Below are positions 42,939 through 51,897 of a stretch of 64,000 bases of DNA, piece by piece. Under the pieces are notes generated by a model. It had not been told where the DNA came from, searched no databases, and was given only the letters and a program-made list of their open reading frames with translations. Numbering within the stretch: the first letter of the stretch is position 1; the number at the start of each line of letters is the position of its first letter. Origin of the DNA: Kutzneria buriramensis (GTDB taxonomy: Bacteria; Actinomycetota; Actinomycetes; Mycobacteriales; Pseudonocardiaceae); assembly GCF_003387475.1 (NCBI RefSeq), contig NZ_QUNO01000012.1, positions 186,001-250,000 of the forward strand, written 5' to 3'. The translations under genes and the position numbers were made by a program.

Positions 42939-44774
42939 TCAGCTCAGGGTCAATGCCGTGTCGTCGAGGACGAACGACGTCTGGAGCGAGCTGTCCTCGG
43001 TTCCGGAGAAGCTGACCGTGACGGTCTGCCCGGCCAGCGCCGAGACGTCGAAGCTGCGCAGCGTGTAGCCGCTGGCCGCGTTGACGTTGGAGTAGGTCGC
43101 CAGCGTCGTCGAGCCGGCCTTGACGGTCAGCTTGTCGTACGCCGTCGAACCGGTCTCGGCGGTGTCGATGTGCAGGTAGAACGACAGCGTGGCGTGGCAG
43201 CCGGCCGGGATGGACACCGACTGCGTCAGCGTGTCGGTGTGCGTGCTGCCGTAGCCGTCGAGCCAGGCGTTCCAGGTGCCGGAGTGGGTCGGCTCCTGGG
43301 ACCCGTTCTGGCCGATCACACCGGAGGAGGCGCTCCACACCGTGTTGCCGGACTCGAAGCCGGGGTTGCCCAGCTTCTGGCCGGAGCAGCCGCCGCCACC
43401 GGCGGGGGAGATGGTCCAGCCGAACGAGGTCGACGCGGTCGCGCCGGCGGCGTCGCGCACGGTGGCGTTGACGGTGTAGTTGCCGGCGGTGCTGGGCGTG
43501 CCCGAGATCAAGCCGCCGGAGCTGATCGACAGGCCGGCGGGCAGGCCGGTCGCCGACCAGCTGTACGGGGTGGTGCCGCCGGTCGCGGACAGCTGGAGGC
43601 TCGCCGCCGTGCCGACCACGCCGCTCTGGCTGCCCGGGTTGCTGGCGCTCAGGCCGGTGCCGCCGCCACCGCCGATGATGGTGTGCGAGGTGTCGCACCG
43701 GTTGGTGTCGTTGGACCAGGTGCCCTGCTCGGCGTACGAGCCGTTGCCCATGCTGACGTTGGTCGCGCCGCCCTGCGTGCCCGGGTTGAGCCACGCGCAC
43801 TCGTCGGCGTTCTCCTCACCGGAGCTGGCCGTCCAGCCGCCGGCCGGGTTCTGGTCGGTGATGGTCTCCGAGTACTCGTGACCCTCGACCATGGTGTAGC
43901 CGTCGATGGTGCCGCTGGAGCCCGAGTTGACGAAGTTCTGGCCGCAGCTGGTGCCCTGGTCCATCACGTACGGCATGTTGGTGAACGCGATGTCGCCGTA
44001 GGGCGAGGACACCGCCCCGCCGGACAGGGTGGAGTCGCCGTTGTAGTCGTGCCAGGCGCAGAAGCCGCCCGTCTTGTAGTTGTCGGGGTCGGTGCCCTTG
44101 GGCGAGAGGATCACGTACTGGGCGTACCGGTTGGCGGCGGCGGTGGTGTTGCCGAAGTGCGCGGCCGCGTTCACCGCTTCCACGCCGATCTGGTGCCCGC
44201 TGGACGCGGCCGGCGAGGATGTGGAGTTGTCGTACCAGACGCCGGCGTACGCGCCGCCGGTCGGATACCCGACGTGCGCGGCGCTCGCCGGGCACGAGGT
44301 GGCGCCGGTGGACACGCCTTCGCAGTACTGGGTCATCACGCCGGACCACGCCTCGTTGCCGGTGCCGAGGCCCTTGAACATGTTCTGCAGCTTGGGCGCG
44401 CCGCCCGCCGAGTCGGACGAGAAGGTCAGATTGCCGTTCGCGTCGGTGCCCTGGCTGCCCCACTGGCTGCCCCAGAACACCAGGTAGACCTTCTCGTGGC
44501 CGCTGGTGACGCCGATGCCGTCGATGCCGCCGCCGTAGGCGAGGGTGTTGCCGGCGGCCGTCGCGTCGGGTGTGGCGGTCGGGTGCGCCGCCTCGTAGTC
44601 CTTGATCTTGCCGAGTTGTTCCCGGGTTGGCACCGCGCCGTGACGGTAGGTGTGGCCGTAGGCGGGTGAGTAGGGATTGCCTGCCGTCGACGCCGCGGCG
44701 GTGGCCGCGAGGCCGAGCAGGGGCAGCGACGCGACGCCGACGAGCGCGACGAGTCTTCGGGATAGGGCGCGCAC
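42939..44774 (-). CDS. Large secreted protein with HExxE-type centre and Ig-like domain
   Basis: A 611-residue secreted protein with a signal peptide ([19 protein letters not shown]...). The N-terminal domain (about 75-350) starts [12 protein letters not shown] and carries [18 protein letters not shown] plus ENADECAW, resembling the bacterial relatives of plant EXORDIUM/PHI-1 proteins; the His-Glu-x-x-x-Glu pattern suggests a metal site. An Ig-like domain (putative Ig/He_PIG, about 375-465) follows, then a jelly-roll-like domain with two cysteines. It might be a peptidase or carbohydrate-interacting surface protein. GGAGGAACA precedes the GTG start. Not assigned with certainty. Confidence 0.75.
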   Translation of the reverse strand: MRALSRRLVALVGVASLPLLGLAATAAASTAGNPYSPAYGHTYRHGAVPTREQLGKIKDYEAAHPTATPDATAAGNTLAYGGGIDGIGVTSGHEKVYLVFWGSQWGSQGTDANGNLTFSSDSAGGAPKLQNMFKGLGTGNEAWSGVMTQYCEGVSTGATSCPASAAHVGYPTGGAYAGVWYDNSTSSPAASSGHQIGVEAVNAAAHFGNTTAAANRYAQYVILSPKGTDPDNYKTGGFCAWHDYNGDSTLSGGAVSSPYGDIAFTNMPYVMDQGTSCGQNFVNSGSSGTIDGYTMVEGHEYSETITDQNPAGGWTASSGEENADECAWLNPGTQGGATNVSMGNGSYAEQGTWSNDTNRCDTSHTIIGGGGGTGLSASNPGSQSGVVGTAASLQLSATGGTTPYSWSATGLPAGLSISSGGLISGTPSTAGNYTVNATVRDAAGATASTSFGWTISPAGGGGCSGQKLGNPGFESGNTVWSASSGVIGQNGSQEPTHSGTWNAWLDGYGSTHTDTLTQSVSIPAGCHATLSFYLHIDTAETGSTAYDKLTVKAGSTTLATYSNVNAASGYTLRSFDVSALAGQTVTVSFSGTEDSSLQTSFVLDDTALTLS

Positions 44775-44893
44775 TGTTCCTCCGCAGGGTGTGTGGTGCG
44801 TACGCCGGTGGGATGCCGGCGTTCGGAGGTGTCTACCCTGCGGATTTCGGTCGTGGTGGCACTGTTGTGTCAGTGGCGCGATAGTGCCGCTGA

Positions 44894-44924
44894 ACAGCCG
44901 AAACTGTTAACTAACAGCGGCTGT
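44894..44924 (-). terminator. Terminator of the dehydratase gene
   Basis: On the - strand ACAGCCG pairs with CGGCTGT, and an inner CTGTT/AACAG stem continues it after a three-base bulge. The stem includes the last codons and stop of the dehydratase gene. Confidence 0.5.
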
Positions 44925-45815
44925 CCACGCGCTGTTGGCGCCGCACAGCACGATGCATGGCAGCTGCGCCGGCACCCGGTCGGCCAGCCACGCCGCGAGC
45001 GGTGCCGCGGCGGCGGGCTCCACCGCGATGCGGAACTCCTCCCACAGGAAGTCCTGTGCGGCAAGGAGTTCCGCGTCGGACACGAGCACCGACCGGGTTC
45101 GCGGCGAGTTGAGGATGGCGAACGGCAGGTCGCCGACGCGGGTCGCGCCCAGCGCCGAGGCGGCGACGGAGTCGACCGCGGTGTCGACGGGCCGGCCGGC
45201 CGCGAGCGCCGCGTGCAGGGCGTGGCAGCCCTCGGGCTCGACCGCCACGGTCGTCCGGTCGCCGATCGCCAGCGCGGTGCCGGCGGCCAGTCCGCCGCCA
45301 CCGACAGCGACCAGGACGGCGTCCACGTCGGGCGCGTCGGCGACGATCTCCGCGCCCATGGTCCCTTGGCCGGCGATCACGTCCGGGTGGTCGTACGCCG
45401 GTAGGTAACGTTCTCCCGCACCCACCGCACTCAAGGCCGCCTTCGCCGCGTCCGAGTAGACGGCGCCGTGGCGGACGAGCTTCGCCCCAGCGGCCTCGAT
45501 GCGCCGGGTCTTGGACTCGGGGGCGAGCTCCGGCACGTACACGGTCGCGGGAATCCCGAGCAGCCCGGCGGCGGTGGCCACGGCGAGGCCGTGGTTGCCG
45601 CCGGAGGCCGTCACGACCCGCGCCGGCCGCTCGCCCCGCAGCAGCGCGTTGACCGCGCCGCGCAGCTTGAACGAGCCGCTGAGCTGGAGATGTTCGAGCT
45701 TCAACACCACCGGTCGGCCGCGCAGCGACGTCCGAAGCACCGGCGTGCGCCGGACGTGCGGGCGGATCCGTGCGGCTGCGGCGGCCACCTCGGCGGCCGG
45801 GACGAACGTTGTCAT
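44907..45815 (-). CDS. Serine/threonine dehydratase family PLP enzyme
   Basis: A 302-residue fold-type II PLP protein. The lysine is in QLSGSFKLRGA, the phosphate loop is AVGGGGLAAG, and SGGNHGLAVATAA is the substrate loop. It would deaminate threonine or serine to a keto acid; a serine racemase role is possible. There is no C-terminal ACT domain, so it resembles the catabolic, non-feedback-inhibited form. It is divergent from the LysR gene at 45886, which probably controls it. Confidence 0.88.
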   Translation of the reverse strand: MTTFVPAAEVAAAAARIRPHVRRTPVLRTSLRGRPVVLKLEHLQLSGSFKLRGAVNALLRGERPARVVTASGGNHGLAVATAAGLLGIPATVYVPELAPESKTRRIEAAGAKLVRHGAVYSDAAKAALSAVGAGERYLPAYDHPDVIAGQGTMGAEIVADAPDVDAVLVAVGGGGLAAGTALAIGDRTTVAVEPEGCHALHAALAAGRPVDTAVDSVAASALGATRVGDLPFAILNSPRTRSVLVSDAELLAAQDFLWEEFRIAVEPAAAAPLAAWLADRVPAQLPCIVLCGANSAWTAAVS

Positions 45816-45885
45816 GAGGCCAACCCTGACCCCGCGGGGCCATAATCGCCAGCGAGGATTTCAGAGCCGACTTTAGGAGCGCTTA

Positions 45886-46779
45886 ATGCTCGACCCGGCC
45901 CGGCTGCGGGTGCTGGTGGAGATCGGGCATGCCGGTTCGATCAGCGCCGCGGCCGCCCGGCTGGCCTTCACGCCGTCGGCGCTGTCGCAGCAGCTGGCCA
46001 AGCTGGAGCGGGAGTTGGGCTGCCGGCTGGTCGAGCGCGGCCCGACCGGCGTCACCCTGACCCGGCAGGGCAAAGTCCTGCTGCGGCACGGCGAGCGCGT
46101 GCTCGGCGAGCTGCGGGACGCCGAACGCGCGGTGCGGGCGTCCATCGAGACCGTGCCGGAGTCGCTGTCCATCGGCACCTTCTCCTCCGCCGGCAAGTTC
46201 CTGGTGCCGGAAGCCCTTGCCGCGCTGCGGGAACGGCACCCGCGGGCCCAACTGTCCCTTGTGGACATCGAGCCGCCCGGCGGCTACGGCCTGGTCACCT
46301 CGCGGGACCTGGACGTGCTGATCACGCACCGCTATCCGGGCGGAACCCTGCCGTCCGACAACGGTTTGCACCGCAAGCGGCTGCTCGCCGACCCGCTGCG
46401 GCTGGTGCTGCCGGCCGGACATCGGCTGGCGCACGGGAAGTTCACCTGGCGGGACCTCGGCGGCGAAGACTGGATCTCCGGCGCGCACGGCGTGCCGAAC
46501 CGGGTCTGCCTGGAGCATCTGGCGACGCAGGCGGGCATTCGCCCGCACGTGGCGTACGAGACGCGGGACTACGAGGTGACGCTGGCGCTGGTCACCGCCG
46601 GCCTGGGCATCTCGCTGGTGCCGGTGACCGTGCTCGGCGACGTCGACTGCGACCGGCTGGCCGTGCGTGTGCTGCCGGGGATCAAACCCGCCCGGGAGAT
46701 CTTCGTGGTCCACCGGAAGCGGCCGCCGCGGCTGGTGGCGGAGCTGGTCGGGCTGCTCACGCCGGGTCGAGCACGCTGA
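45886..46779 (+). CDS. LysR-type transcriptional regulator
   Basis: A 297-residue regulator. The winged helix-turn-helix (LRVLVEIGHAGSISAAAARLAFTPSALSQQLAKLE) is N-terminal and a periplasmic-binding-protein-like effector domain follows (about 95-297). AGGAG stands seven bases before the ATG. It is divergent from the dehydratase gene with 70 bases between, the classic layout for a LysR protein and its target. A T-N11-A site centred on 45852 lies in that gap but is weak. Effector unknown. Its 3' end overlaps the opposing GGDEF gene by 23 bases. Confidence 0.92.
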   Translation: MLDPARLRVLVEIGHAGSISAAAARLAFTPSALSQQLAKLERELGCRLVERGPTGVTLTRQGKVLLRHGERVLGELRDAERAVRASIETVPESLSIGTFSSAGKFLVPEALAALRERHPRAQLSLVDIEPPGGYGLVTSRDLDVLITHRYPGGTLPSDNGLHRKRLLADPLRLVLPAGHRLAHGKFTWRDLGGEDWISGAHGVPNRVCLEHLATQAGIRPHVAYETRDYEVTLALVTAGLGISLVPVTVLGDVDCDRLAVRVLPGIKPAREIFVVHRKRPPRLVAELVGLLTPGRAR

Positions 46780-47998
46780 CCACGCGGTTACGGCCGCCGC
46801 GTTTGGCCTCGTACAGGGCGTTGTCGGCGGCCAGGAGCACCTGCTCCAGCACCGCCCCGGCCATCGGGTGCACGGAGACGCCGATGGAGGCCGATAACGC
46901 GGAAACGGCTGCGGTGCCCTCGGTGACGGTGAGGTCCGCGATGGCGGTCCGGATCCGCTCCGCCACGCGGATGGCGTCGGGCAGCGCGGCCCCCGGTAAC
47001 AGCACCACGAACTCCTCGCCGCCGAAGCGGCCCACCGCGTCCACCTCGCGGACCTGGTCGCACACGGTGTCGGCGACCTCGCGCAGCACCGAGTCGCCGA
47101 CCAGGTGCCCGTGCGTGTCGTTGATCCGCTTGAAGTGGTCCAGGTCGATCATCAGCACGCCGAACTCGGCGCCCCGGTCCAGCTCGCGGGCGGCCGCGTC
47201 GTGCCAGGCCACCGAGTTCAGCACGCCGGTCTTGTGGTCGGTGGTGGCCATCTCCTGGAACTGTCGCATGAGGACACCTCGGTGCAGCACCACGATCGGC
47301 AGCACCACCAGCGGCACCAGGTAGACGTGGGCCATCAGCACCACCGCGGTCAGCCCGCCCAGGCACAACGTGGCCAGCTCCAGGGCGTTGACGTCCCAGC
47401 CGCCGAACAGCTCCGCGACCGTCAGGTCCGGGTAGCGAAGCTTGAGGGCGACCGTCACCAGGACGCTGTTGGTGGCGAAGAAGGCCGCCATGGCGACCAG
47501 GACGGCGATCAGCCCGCGGGCGTCACGGTCCAGGAACGGCAGTGCGGCGTTGACCGCGGCCATCACCGGCCGCACCGGCAGCACGGACAGCACCACGGTG
47601 GTGGCGGTGTAGATCACCCGGTGCGCCGGGCGGCTGGCCAGCTGCCGCCAGATGCGCTCCCACAGGTGGGCGAACAGCAGCACGGTGAGCGTGACCGCCA
47701 GCCCCACCGGCAGGTCCACGGCGCCGGCGAAGATCCATACCGACGTCATGTTCACGTGCACGGTGCTGGCCAGGTAGCGGCGCATCCGCTCGGTGCGCCG
47801 GGACAGCTCGGCCTGCGCCACCCCGATCCCCAGCAGCACCCCGAAGCGCAGCCAGTCGCCGGCCGTCGGGGGCTGCCCGGGTAAGAGGAACGGCAGCACC
47901 ACCGCGACCAGCTCGACCACGACGGTGAACGCGACGAGGCCGGGCGGCAGGCGGCGGATGGCCCAGTTCGCCGGCCGCACCAGCAACGGTCGGGCCAC
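46757..47998 (-). CDS. Membrane-bound diguanylate cyclase (GGDEF)
   Basis: A 413-residue protein with about six to eight transmembrane helices in the first 240 residues and a C-terminal GGDEF domain that makes cyclic di-GMP from GTP. The active loop is GRFGGEEF, and the inhibitory I-site RxxD (REVD) stands five residues before it, so product inhibition is likely. VLMIDLDHFKRINDTHGH is the metal-binding segment. It begins with GTG. The membrane part has no known sensor domain. The 3' end overlaps the convergent LysR gene by 23 bases. Confidence 0.9.
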   Translation of the reverse strand: MARPLLVRPANWAIRRLPPGLVAFTVVVELVAVVLPFLLPGQPPTAGDWLRFGVLLGIGVAQAELSRRTERMRRYLASTVHVNMTSVWIFAGAVDLPVGLAVTLTVLLFAHLWERIWRQLASRPAHRVIYTATTVVLSVLPVRPVMAAVNAALPFLDRDARGLIAVLVAMAAFFATNSVLVTVALKLRYPDLTVAELFGGWDVNALELATLCLGGLTAVVLMAHVYLVPLVVLPIVVLHRGVLMRQFQEMATTDHKTGVLNSVAWHDAAARELDRGAEFGVLMIDLDHFKRINDTHGHLVGDSVLREVADTVCDQVREVDAVGRFGGEEFVVLLPGAALPDAIRVAERIRTAIADLTVTEGTAAVSALSASIGVSVHPMAGAVLEQVLLAADNALYEAKRGGRNRVVSVLDPA

Positions 47999-48070
47999 CG
48001 CCTGTCACCCCCTCGTCGTGTCCGGGCAGTATCGACCGGGTCGGGCCGACAGTGCCAGCGCCGAATGTGC

Positions 48071-48421
48071 TCAACCGGCCAGGAGAACGAACAGCAGCGC
48101 CAGCGCCCCGGGCACGACCTGCACGAACAGGATGCGCTTGGTGGCGGTGAGTGCCCCGTAGATCCCGGCGATGATCACACAGGCCAGGAAGAAGATCTCC
48201 GCCGGTCGGCTGCCGATCAACCCCCAGATCAGCCCGGCGGCCAGAAAGCCGTTGTAGAGCCCCTGGTTGGCGGCCAGCGCCTTGGTCTGTTCGGCGAGCT
48301 CGGCGGACACGCCGAAGGCGGCGCGGGTGCGTGGGGCGGTCCACAGGAACATCTCCAGGACCAGGATGTAGACGTGGATCAGCGCAACCAGCGCGACCAG
48401 GACATCGGCGACGATCAGCAT
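48071..48421 (-). CDS. DUF1304 family small membrane protein
   Basis: A 116-residue protein with four hydrophobic helices. The opening VADVLVALVALIHVYILVLEMFLW and later ALAANQGLYNGFLAAGLIW are the DUF1304 signatures. ATG 48421 gives the family length; an upstream extension is not typical. Function unknown. It is divergent from the YbjQ operon, 74 bases away. Confidence 0.82.
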   Translation of the reverse strand: MLIVADVLVALVALIHVYILVLEMFLWTAPRTRAAFGVSAELAEQTKALAANQGLYNGFLAAGLIWGLIGSRPAEIFFLACVIIAGIYGALTATKRILFVQVVPGALALLFVLLAG

Positions 48422-48495
48422 CGGGCCAGTCTGCTGGATCACGTTGCCGATACGCGCGTGAGTGACACGATGGTGGACAGACGAGGAGGTCATCG

Positions 48496-49302
48496 ATGCA
48501 CGGGTTGCCCCCGGCCGCCGTCGAGCGACTGAACAGGGCCAAGCGCTCCGGCGTGCGGACCTCGCTGCTGTCCGCGCCGTCCGCGGCCGGCATCAAGACC
48601 GTCGGACTGGAGCCCGTCGGCGAGGTGATGGGCTGCACCGTGCAGAGCATGGTGGCCCGCTACCAGACGTACGCCGCGACGTACAACTACAACGCCAGCA
48701 GCATCGCGCAGCCGTACCTGGACGGCCTGAGCATGGGCTACCGGACAGCGGTGGACCGGATGCGCGAGGAGGCGAAGGCGCTCGGCGCCGACGGCGTCGT
48801 CGACGTCCGGCTGACCACCACCGAGCTCGGCCAGGGCGAGGAGTTCCTGGCCATGGGCACCGCCGTGCGGGCCAGATCCACCGTCCGGCCCAAGTCGGTG
48901 TTCACCACCGAGTTGTCCGGCAGCGACGTGGCCAAGCTGATGCTCGCCGGCTGGGCGCCGGTGCAGCTGGTCTGGGTCGGCGCCGCCTACGCGATCTTCA
49001 CCGGCGCCAACACGCAGTACCAGATGTCGCTCTACGCCGGGAACACCGAGGTCGACTCGTACACCACGCTGATCAACCGGGTGCGGGCCGCCGCCCGCCG
49101 CCGGTTCCACGACACGGTGACGTCGGTGCGGGCCGACGGCGGCATCGTCGCCCACATGGGACTGTCCACCTGGGAGCCCGGCGAGCGCCTGGTGGCCGCG
49201 CTCGCGTACGTCCGCGGCACGGCCGTCGCCCAGTTCCACCCGACCGGGCCCGCCCCGGTCTCCACGCTGACCGTCATGCCGCTGCGCCGGCAGGGAGAGT
49301 GA
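48496..49302 (+). CDS. Tandem YbjQ-fold (DUF74, heavy-metal-binding-like) protein, first copy
   Basis: A 268-residue cytosolic protein built of two consecutive YbjQ-like units. The first (about 35-130) shows VGEVMGCTVQS, AVDRMREEAKALGADGVVDVRLTTTELG and EEFLAMGTAV. The second (about 135-268) is more divergent. Single-domain YbjQ proteins form pentamers; their role is unknown and metal binding has not been well shown. GAGGAGG precedes the ATG by six bases. It shares its architecture with the next gene, with which it forms an operon. Confidence 0.82.
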   Translation: MHGLPPAAVERLNRAKRSGVRTSLLSAPSAAGIKTVGLEPVGEVMGCTVQSMVARYQTYAATYNYNASSIAQPYLDGLSMGYRTAVDRMREEAKALGADGVVDVRLTTTELGQGEEFLAMGTAVRARSTVRPKSVFTTELSGSDVAKLMLAGWAPVQLVWVGAAYAIFTGANTQYQMSLYAGNTEVDSYTTLINRVRAAARRRFHDTVTSVRADGGIVAHMGLSTWEPGERLVAALAYVRGTAVAQFHPTGPAPVSTLTVMPLRRQGE

Positions 49303-49303
49303 G

Positions 49304-50110
49304 ATGACCACCGTCGACGGGATTCCCGAGGACGCCATGCGTCGACTGGCCGAGATGAAACCCGGCCAGAAGACCTCGCTGTTCACCTCGGACCTGAGCG
49401 TCAACGAGTTCCTGCTGGTGCGGGAGGCCGGGTTCCGGCCGCTGGGCATGGTGCTCGGCTCCAGCATCTACCACGTCGGCTTCCAGTTCGGCCGGTGGAG
49501 CAAGAACCAGGAGCTCGAGGTCCTGTCCAACGCCATGTACCACGCCCGGGAGCTGGCCATGACCCGGATGGAGGCGGAGGCGGACGTGCTCGGCGCGGAC
49601 GGCATCGTCGGGGTCCGGCTGGAGATCGAGTTCAAGGAGTTCGGCAGCGACCTGGCCGAGTTCATCGCCGTCGGCACGGCGGTGAAGGCCGACGAGCCGG
49701 GGCAGTGGCGCAACAACACCGGCAAGCCGTTCACGTCCGATCTGTCCGGGCAGGACTTCTGGACGCTGGTGCAGGCCGGCTACGCGCCGCTGGGCATGGT
49801 GATGGGCTCCTGCGTCTATCACGTTGCGCACCAGCGGTTCTGGCAGGCGCTCGGCAACGTCGGGCAGAACGTGGAGATCCCGCAGTTCACCGAGGCGCTG
49901 TACGACGCCCGGGAGCTGGCGATGAGCCGGATGCAGGCCGAGGCCGAGTCGTTGCAGGCCGAGGGCATCGTCGGCGTGCAGCTGCTGTCGCTGCCGCACC
50001 GGTGGGGCGGGCACACCACCGAGTTCTTCGCCATCGGCACCGCGGTCAAGCCGCTGCGCGCCGATCACACCATCGCCAAGCCGCAGCTCGTGCTGCCGTT
50101 GGTGGACTGA
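49304..50110 (+). CDS. Tandem YbjQ-fold protein, second copy
   Basis: A 268-residue paralogue of the preceding gene and exactly the same length. Both halves are clear: FRPLGMVLGSSIYHVG with MTRMEAEADVLGADGIVGVRLEIE and EFIAVGTAVKA, then YAPLGMVMGSCVYHVA with MSRMQAEAESLQAEGIVGVQLLS and EFFAIGTAVK. It starts one base after the first copy and overlaps the third gene by one base (TGATG), so the three proteins are made together. The pair probably arose by duplication and may form mixed rings. Confidence 0.82.
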   Translation: MTTVDGIPEDAMRRLAEMKPGQKTSLFTSDLSVNEFLLVREAGFRPLGMVLGSSIYHVGFQFGRWSKNQELEVLSNAMYHARELAMTRMEAEADVLGADGIVGVRLEIEFKEFGSDLAEFIAVGTAVKADEPGQWRNNTGKPFTSDLSGQDFWTLVQAGYAPLGMVMGSCVYHVAHQRFWQALGNVGQNVEIPQFTEALYDARELAMSRMQAEAESLQAEGIVGVQLLSLPHRWGGHTTEFFAIGTAVKPLRADHTIAKPQLVLPLVD

Positions 50111-50502
50111 TGGCCGACAACATGTGGGACACGCACCAGGTCGTCGCCGCGCTGAAGGCCGACCGGTCGGACGTCGAGTCGTACACCCGGGTCCTGACCG
50201 AGACCCTCGGCGACGCGCTGCCCGAGGGCATGGTGGAGGTCGAGCGCAAGAAGGGCCTGTTCGGACGCGGCGGGCAGGCGACGTCCGTGGTGGTTCGGAC
50301 GCCCGAGCGGCACCTGGAGCTGCGCGCCGGCAAGCACGGCGGCGTCGAGGCCGAGATCCGGCAGGTGGTGCGGGGCGTGGTGATCAGCCGCAAGCAGGTC
50401 GGCGTGGACGAGTGGCTGACGGTGTTCGCCGAGGTGTTGAACGGCATCGCCGCCCAGGACGCCGCCGCCCGCGAGGCCCTCACCCGGCTCTTCGGTCCCT
50501 GA
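50110..50502 (+). CDS. Small unknown protein, third gene of the YbjQ operon
   Basis: A 130-residue protein. A helical start (WDTHQVVAALKADRSDVESYTRVLTETLGDALP) is followed by a basic loop (VERKKGLFGRGGQ), a short beta segment (SVVVRTPERHLELRAG) and a C-terminal helical part. No known domain. It is translationally coupled to the second YbjQ gene through TGATG. Its stop codon lies in the arm of the following hairpin. Confidence 0.75.
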   Translation: MADNMWDTHQVVAALKADRSDVESYTRVLTETLGDALPEGMVEVERKKGLFGRGGQATSVVVRTPERHLELRAGKHGGVEAEIRQVVRGVVISRKQVGVDEWLTVFAEVLNGIAAQDAAAREALTRLFGP

Positions 50503-50560
50503 TGCAGGGAAGGACGCCTTACCCTCGCTCAACGCGGGTAAGGCGTCCTTCCCTGCATCA
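50500..50560. terminator. Perfect 25-bp hairpin between convergent genes
   Basis: Arms 50500-50524 and 50536-50560 pair perfectly around an 11-base loop. The left arm includes the TGA of the YbjQ-operon's last gene. The core GCAGGGAAGGA recurs at 56109-56119 beside another convergent hairpin. Confidence 0.8.
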
Positions 50561-50565
50561 CGTCG

Positions 50566-51897
50566 TCAGCCGTTGAAACCCTTGTAGAGGTTGGTGAAGT
50601 CGTACAGGCCCTGGGCGATGCCGCTGCACGTCGGCGAGACGCCGCCGCTCGCGCAGTTGCCGTTGTCCCGGCCAACCGACCAGAACGCCAGCCGGCCGAT
50701 GTGGTTGGACTGGGCGAAGCCCAGCACCGTCTGGGCCGCCGCCTTCGTCGTCACCATGCCGCTGTCGTTGACGCCGATCATCGGCGTCAGGCCGAGCATG
50801 GCCTTGATCTGGGCGTCCGACTTCGACGGCCAGACGGTCTTCATCTGCCCGATCGTGGCGTTGGCCGCCGACACCATGGCCTGGCCCCAGTCGCCGGTGA
50901 AGCCGAAGTCCATCACCATGGGGTTGACCAGCACGTTCAGCCCGCGGCTGGCGGCGTCCTGGAGGATGGACACCGAGAACGGGTCGACGCCGTAGTCCTG
51001 GCCCTGCACCCGCAGCGTGTAGCTGATCGTCGTGCCGCGCGCCTGCTGCACGGCCAGCAGCGCCTGGTTGACCGTGGCGGTCGGGATGGACGCCTCGACG
51101 TCCACGTCCAGGCTGTTGCTGCCGACGGCGTCCAGGGCCTTCTCGTACGCCGCCGTGAGCGCCGAGACCGAGCCGCAGGTGTTCTCCAGGTACGGACCCT
51201 GTGCGCCGCCGGTCGACACCGTCACCGAGCCGCCCAGCGCCCGCAGGTCGTTCACCTCGCCGATGACCCGCGAGTCGTTGAGCGGGATCGTGCCGCCCCA
51301 GGCCACGTTGCAGCCGGTGGAGTCGGCCAGCGCGAACGCCAGGTTGAAGGTCTTCTGGCCGGTCGCGCGGGCGACGTCGGCCAGCGCCGGGGTGGCGGAG
51401 GTGATGTCGATGTACGGCGAGAACTTCGCCCCGGTCGGGGGCGGGGGCGAAGTGGTCGTCGTCGTGGTGGTGGTCGTTGTCGTGGTGGTCGTCGGCGGGG
51501 TGCTCCCGCCGCCGCACGGCTGGCCGTTCAGCTTGCAGTTCACCGGCTGCCCGGTGCCGCTGACCAGGAAGCCGAAGGTGGTGCTGGCGCCGGCGGCCAG
51601 CGAGCCGTTGTACTCACGGTTGGTGAACACCTGGTGCTGCCCGCTGGGCGTGTCCAGCGCGTCCCAGTAGGAGCCCATGGTGGAGCCGGCGGGCAGGTCG
51701 AACTCGACCTTCCAGCTGGTGATCGCCGTGCTGCCGGCGGTGATCGTCACCTTGTCCTGGTAGCCCGTGGACCACGAGGAATCGGTGGAGATCACCGCGC
51801 TGGACGCCGTCGCCGCGCCCGCGTCGCTCAGTCCGGCCGCCATCAGCAGGCCGGCGACCGGCAGGGCGGCCGCCAGCGCGAGCATGGCCTTGCGCAT
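50566..51897 (-). CDS. Secreted GH18 chitinase with N-terminal CBM2
   Basis: A 443-residue secreted chitinase. A signal peptide (about 1-28) leads into a CBM2 (about 30-130, with ITSWKVEFDLP and YNGSLAAGASTTFGF), a linker containing 14 consecutive threonines (136-149), and a GH18 domain. The catalytic DxDxE is Asp264-Val-Asp266-Val-Glu268 (NSLDVDVE), with Glu268 the acid. MDFGF and LAFWSVGRDNG are conserved late segments. It would release chitobiose for the NgcEFG importer. It starts inside the stop of the 3D-domain gene (TGATG), so the two are co-made. DasR-like sites lie upstream. Confidence 0.92.
   Translation of the reverse strand: MRKAMLALAAALPVAGLLMAAGLSDAGAATASSAVISTDSSWSTGYQDKVTITAGSTAITSWKVEFDLPAGSTMGSYWDALDTPSGQHQVFTNREYNGSLAAGASTTFGFLVSGTGQPVNCKLNGQPCGGGSTPPTTTTTTTTTTTTTTSPPPPTGAKFSPYIDITSATPALADVARATGQKTFNLAFALADSTGCNVAWGGTIPLNDSRVIGEVNDLRALGGSVTVSTGGAQGPYLENTCGSVSALTAAYEKALDAVGSNSLDVDVEASIPTATVNQALLAVQQARGTTISYTLRVQGQDYGVDPFSVSILQDAASRGLNVLVNPMVMDFGFTGDWGQAMVSAANATIGQMKTVWPSKSDAQIKAMLGLTPMIGVNDSGMVTTKAAAQTVLGFAQSNHIGRLAFWSVGRDNGNCASGGVSPTCSGIAQGLYDFTNLYKGFNG
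51451..51492 (-). repeat. Run of 14 threonine codons in the chitinase linker
   Basis: Forty-two bases of NGT triplets on the + strand encode 14 threonines. It is a glycosylation-prone flexible linker between CBM2 and GH18, and a likely site of length variation between strains. The triplet step keeps frame. Confidence 0.7.

Noticed and set aside
45846-45858. LysR T-N11-A operator in the divergent gap
   Set aside because: T at 45846 and A at 45858 fit, but the arms pair over only four bases, so it is not listed as a feature.
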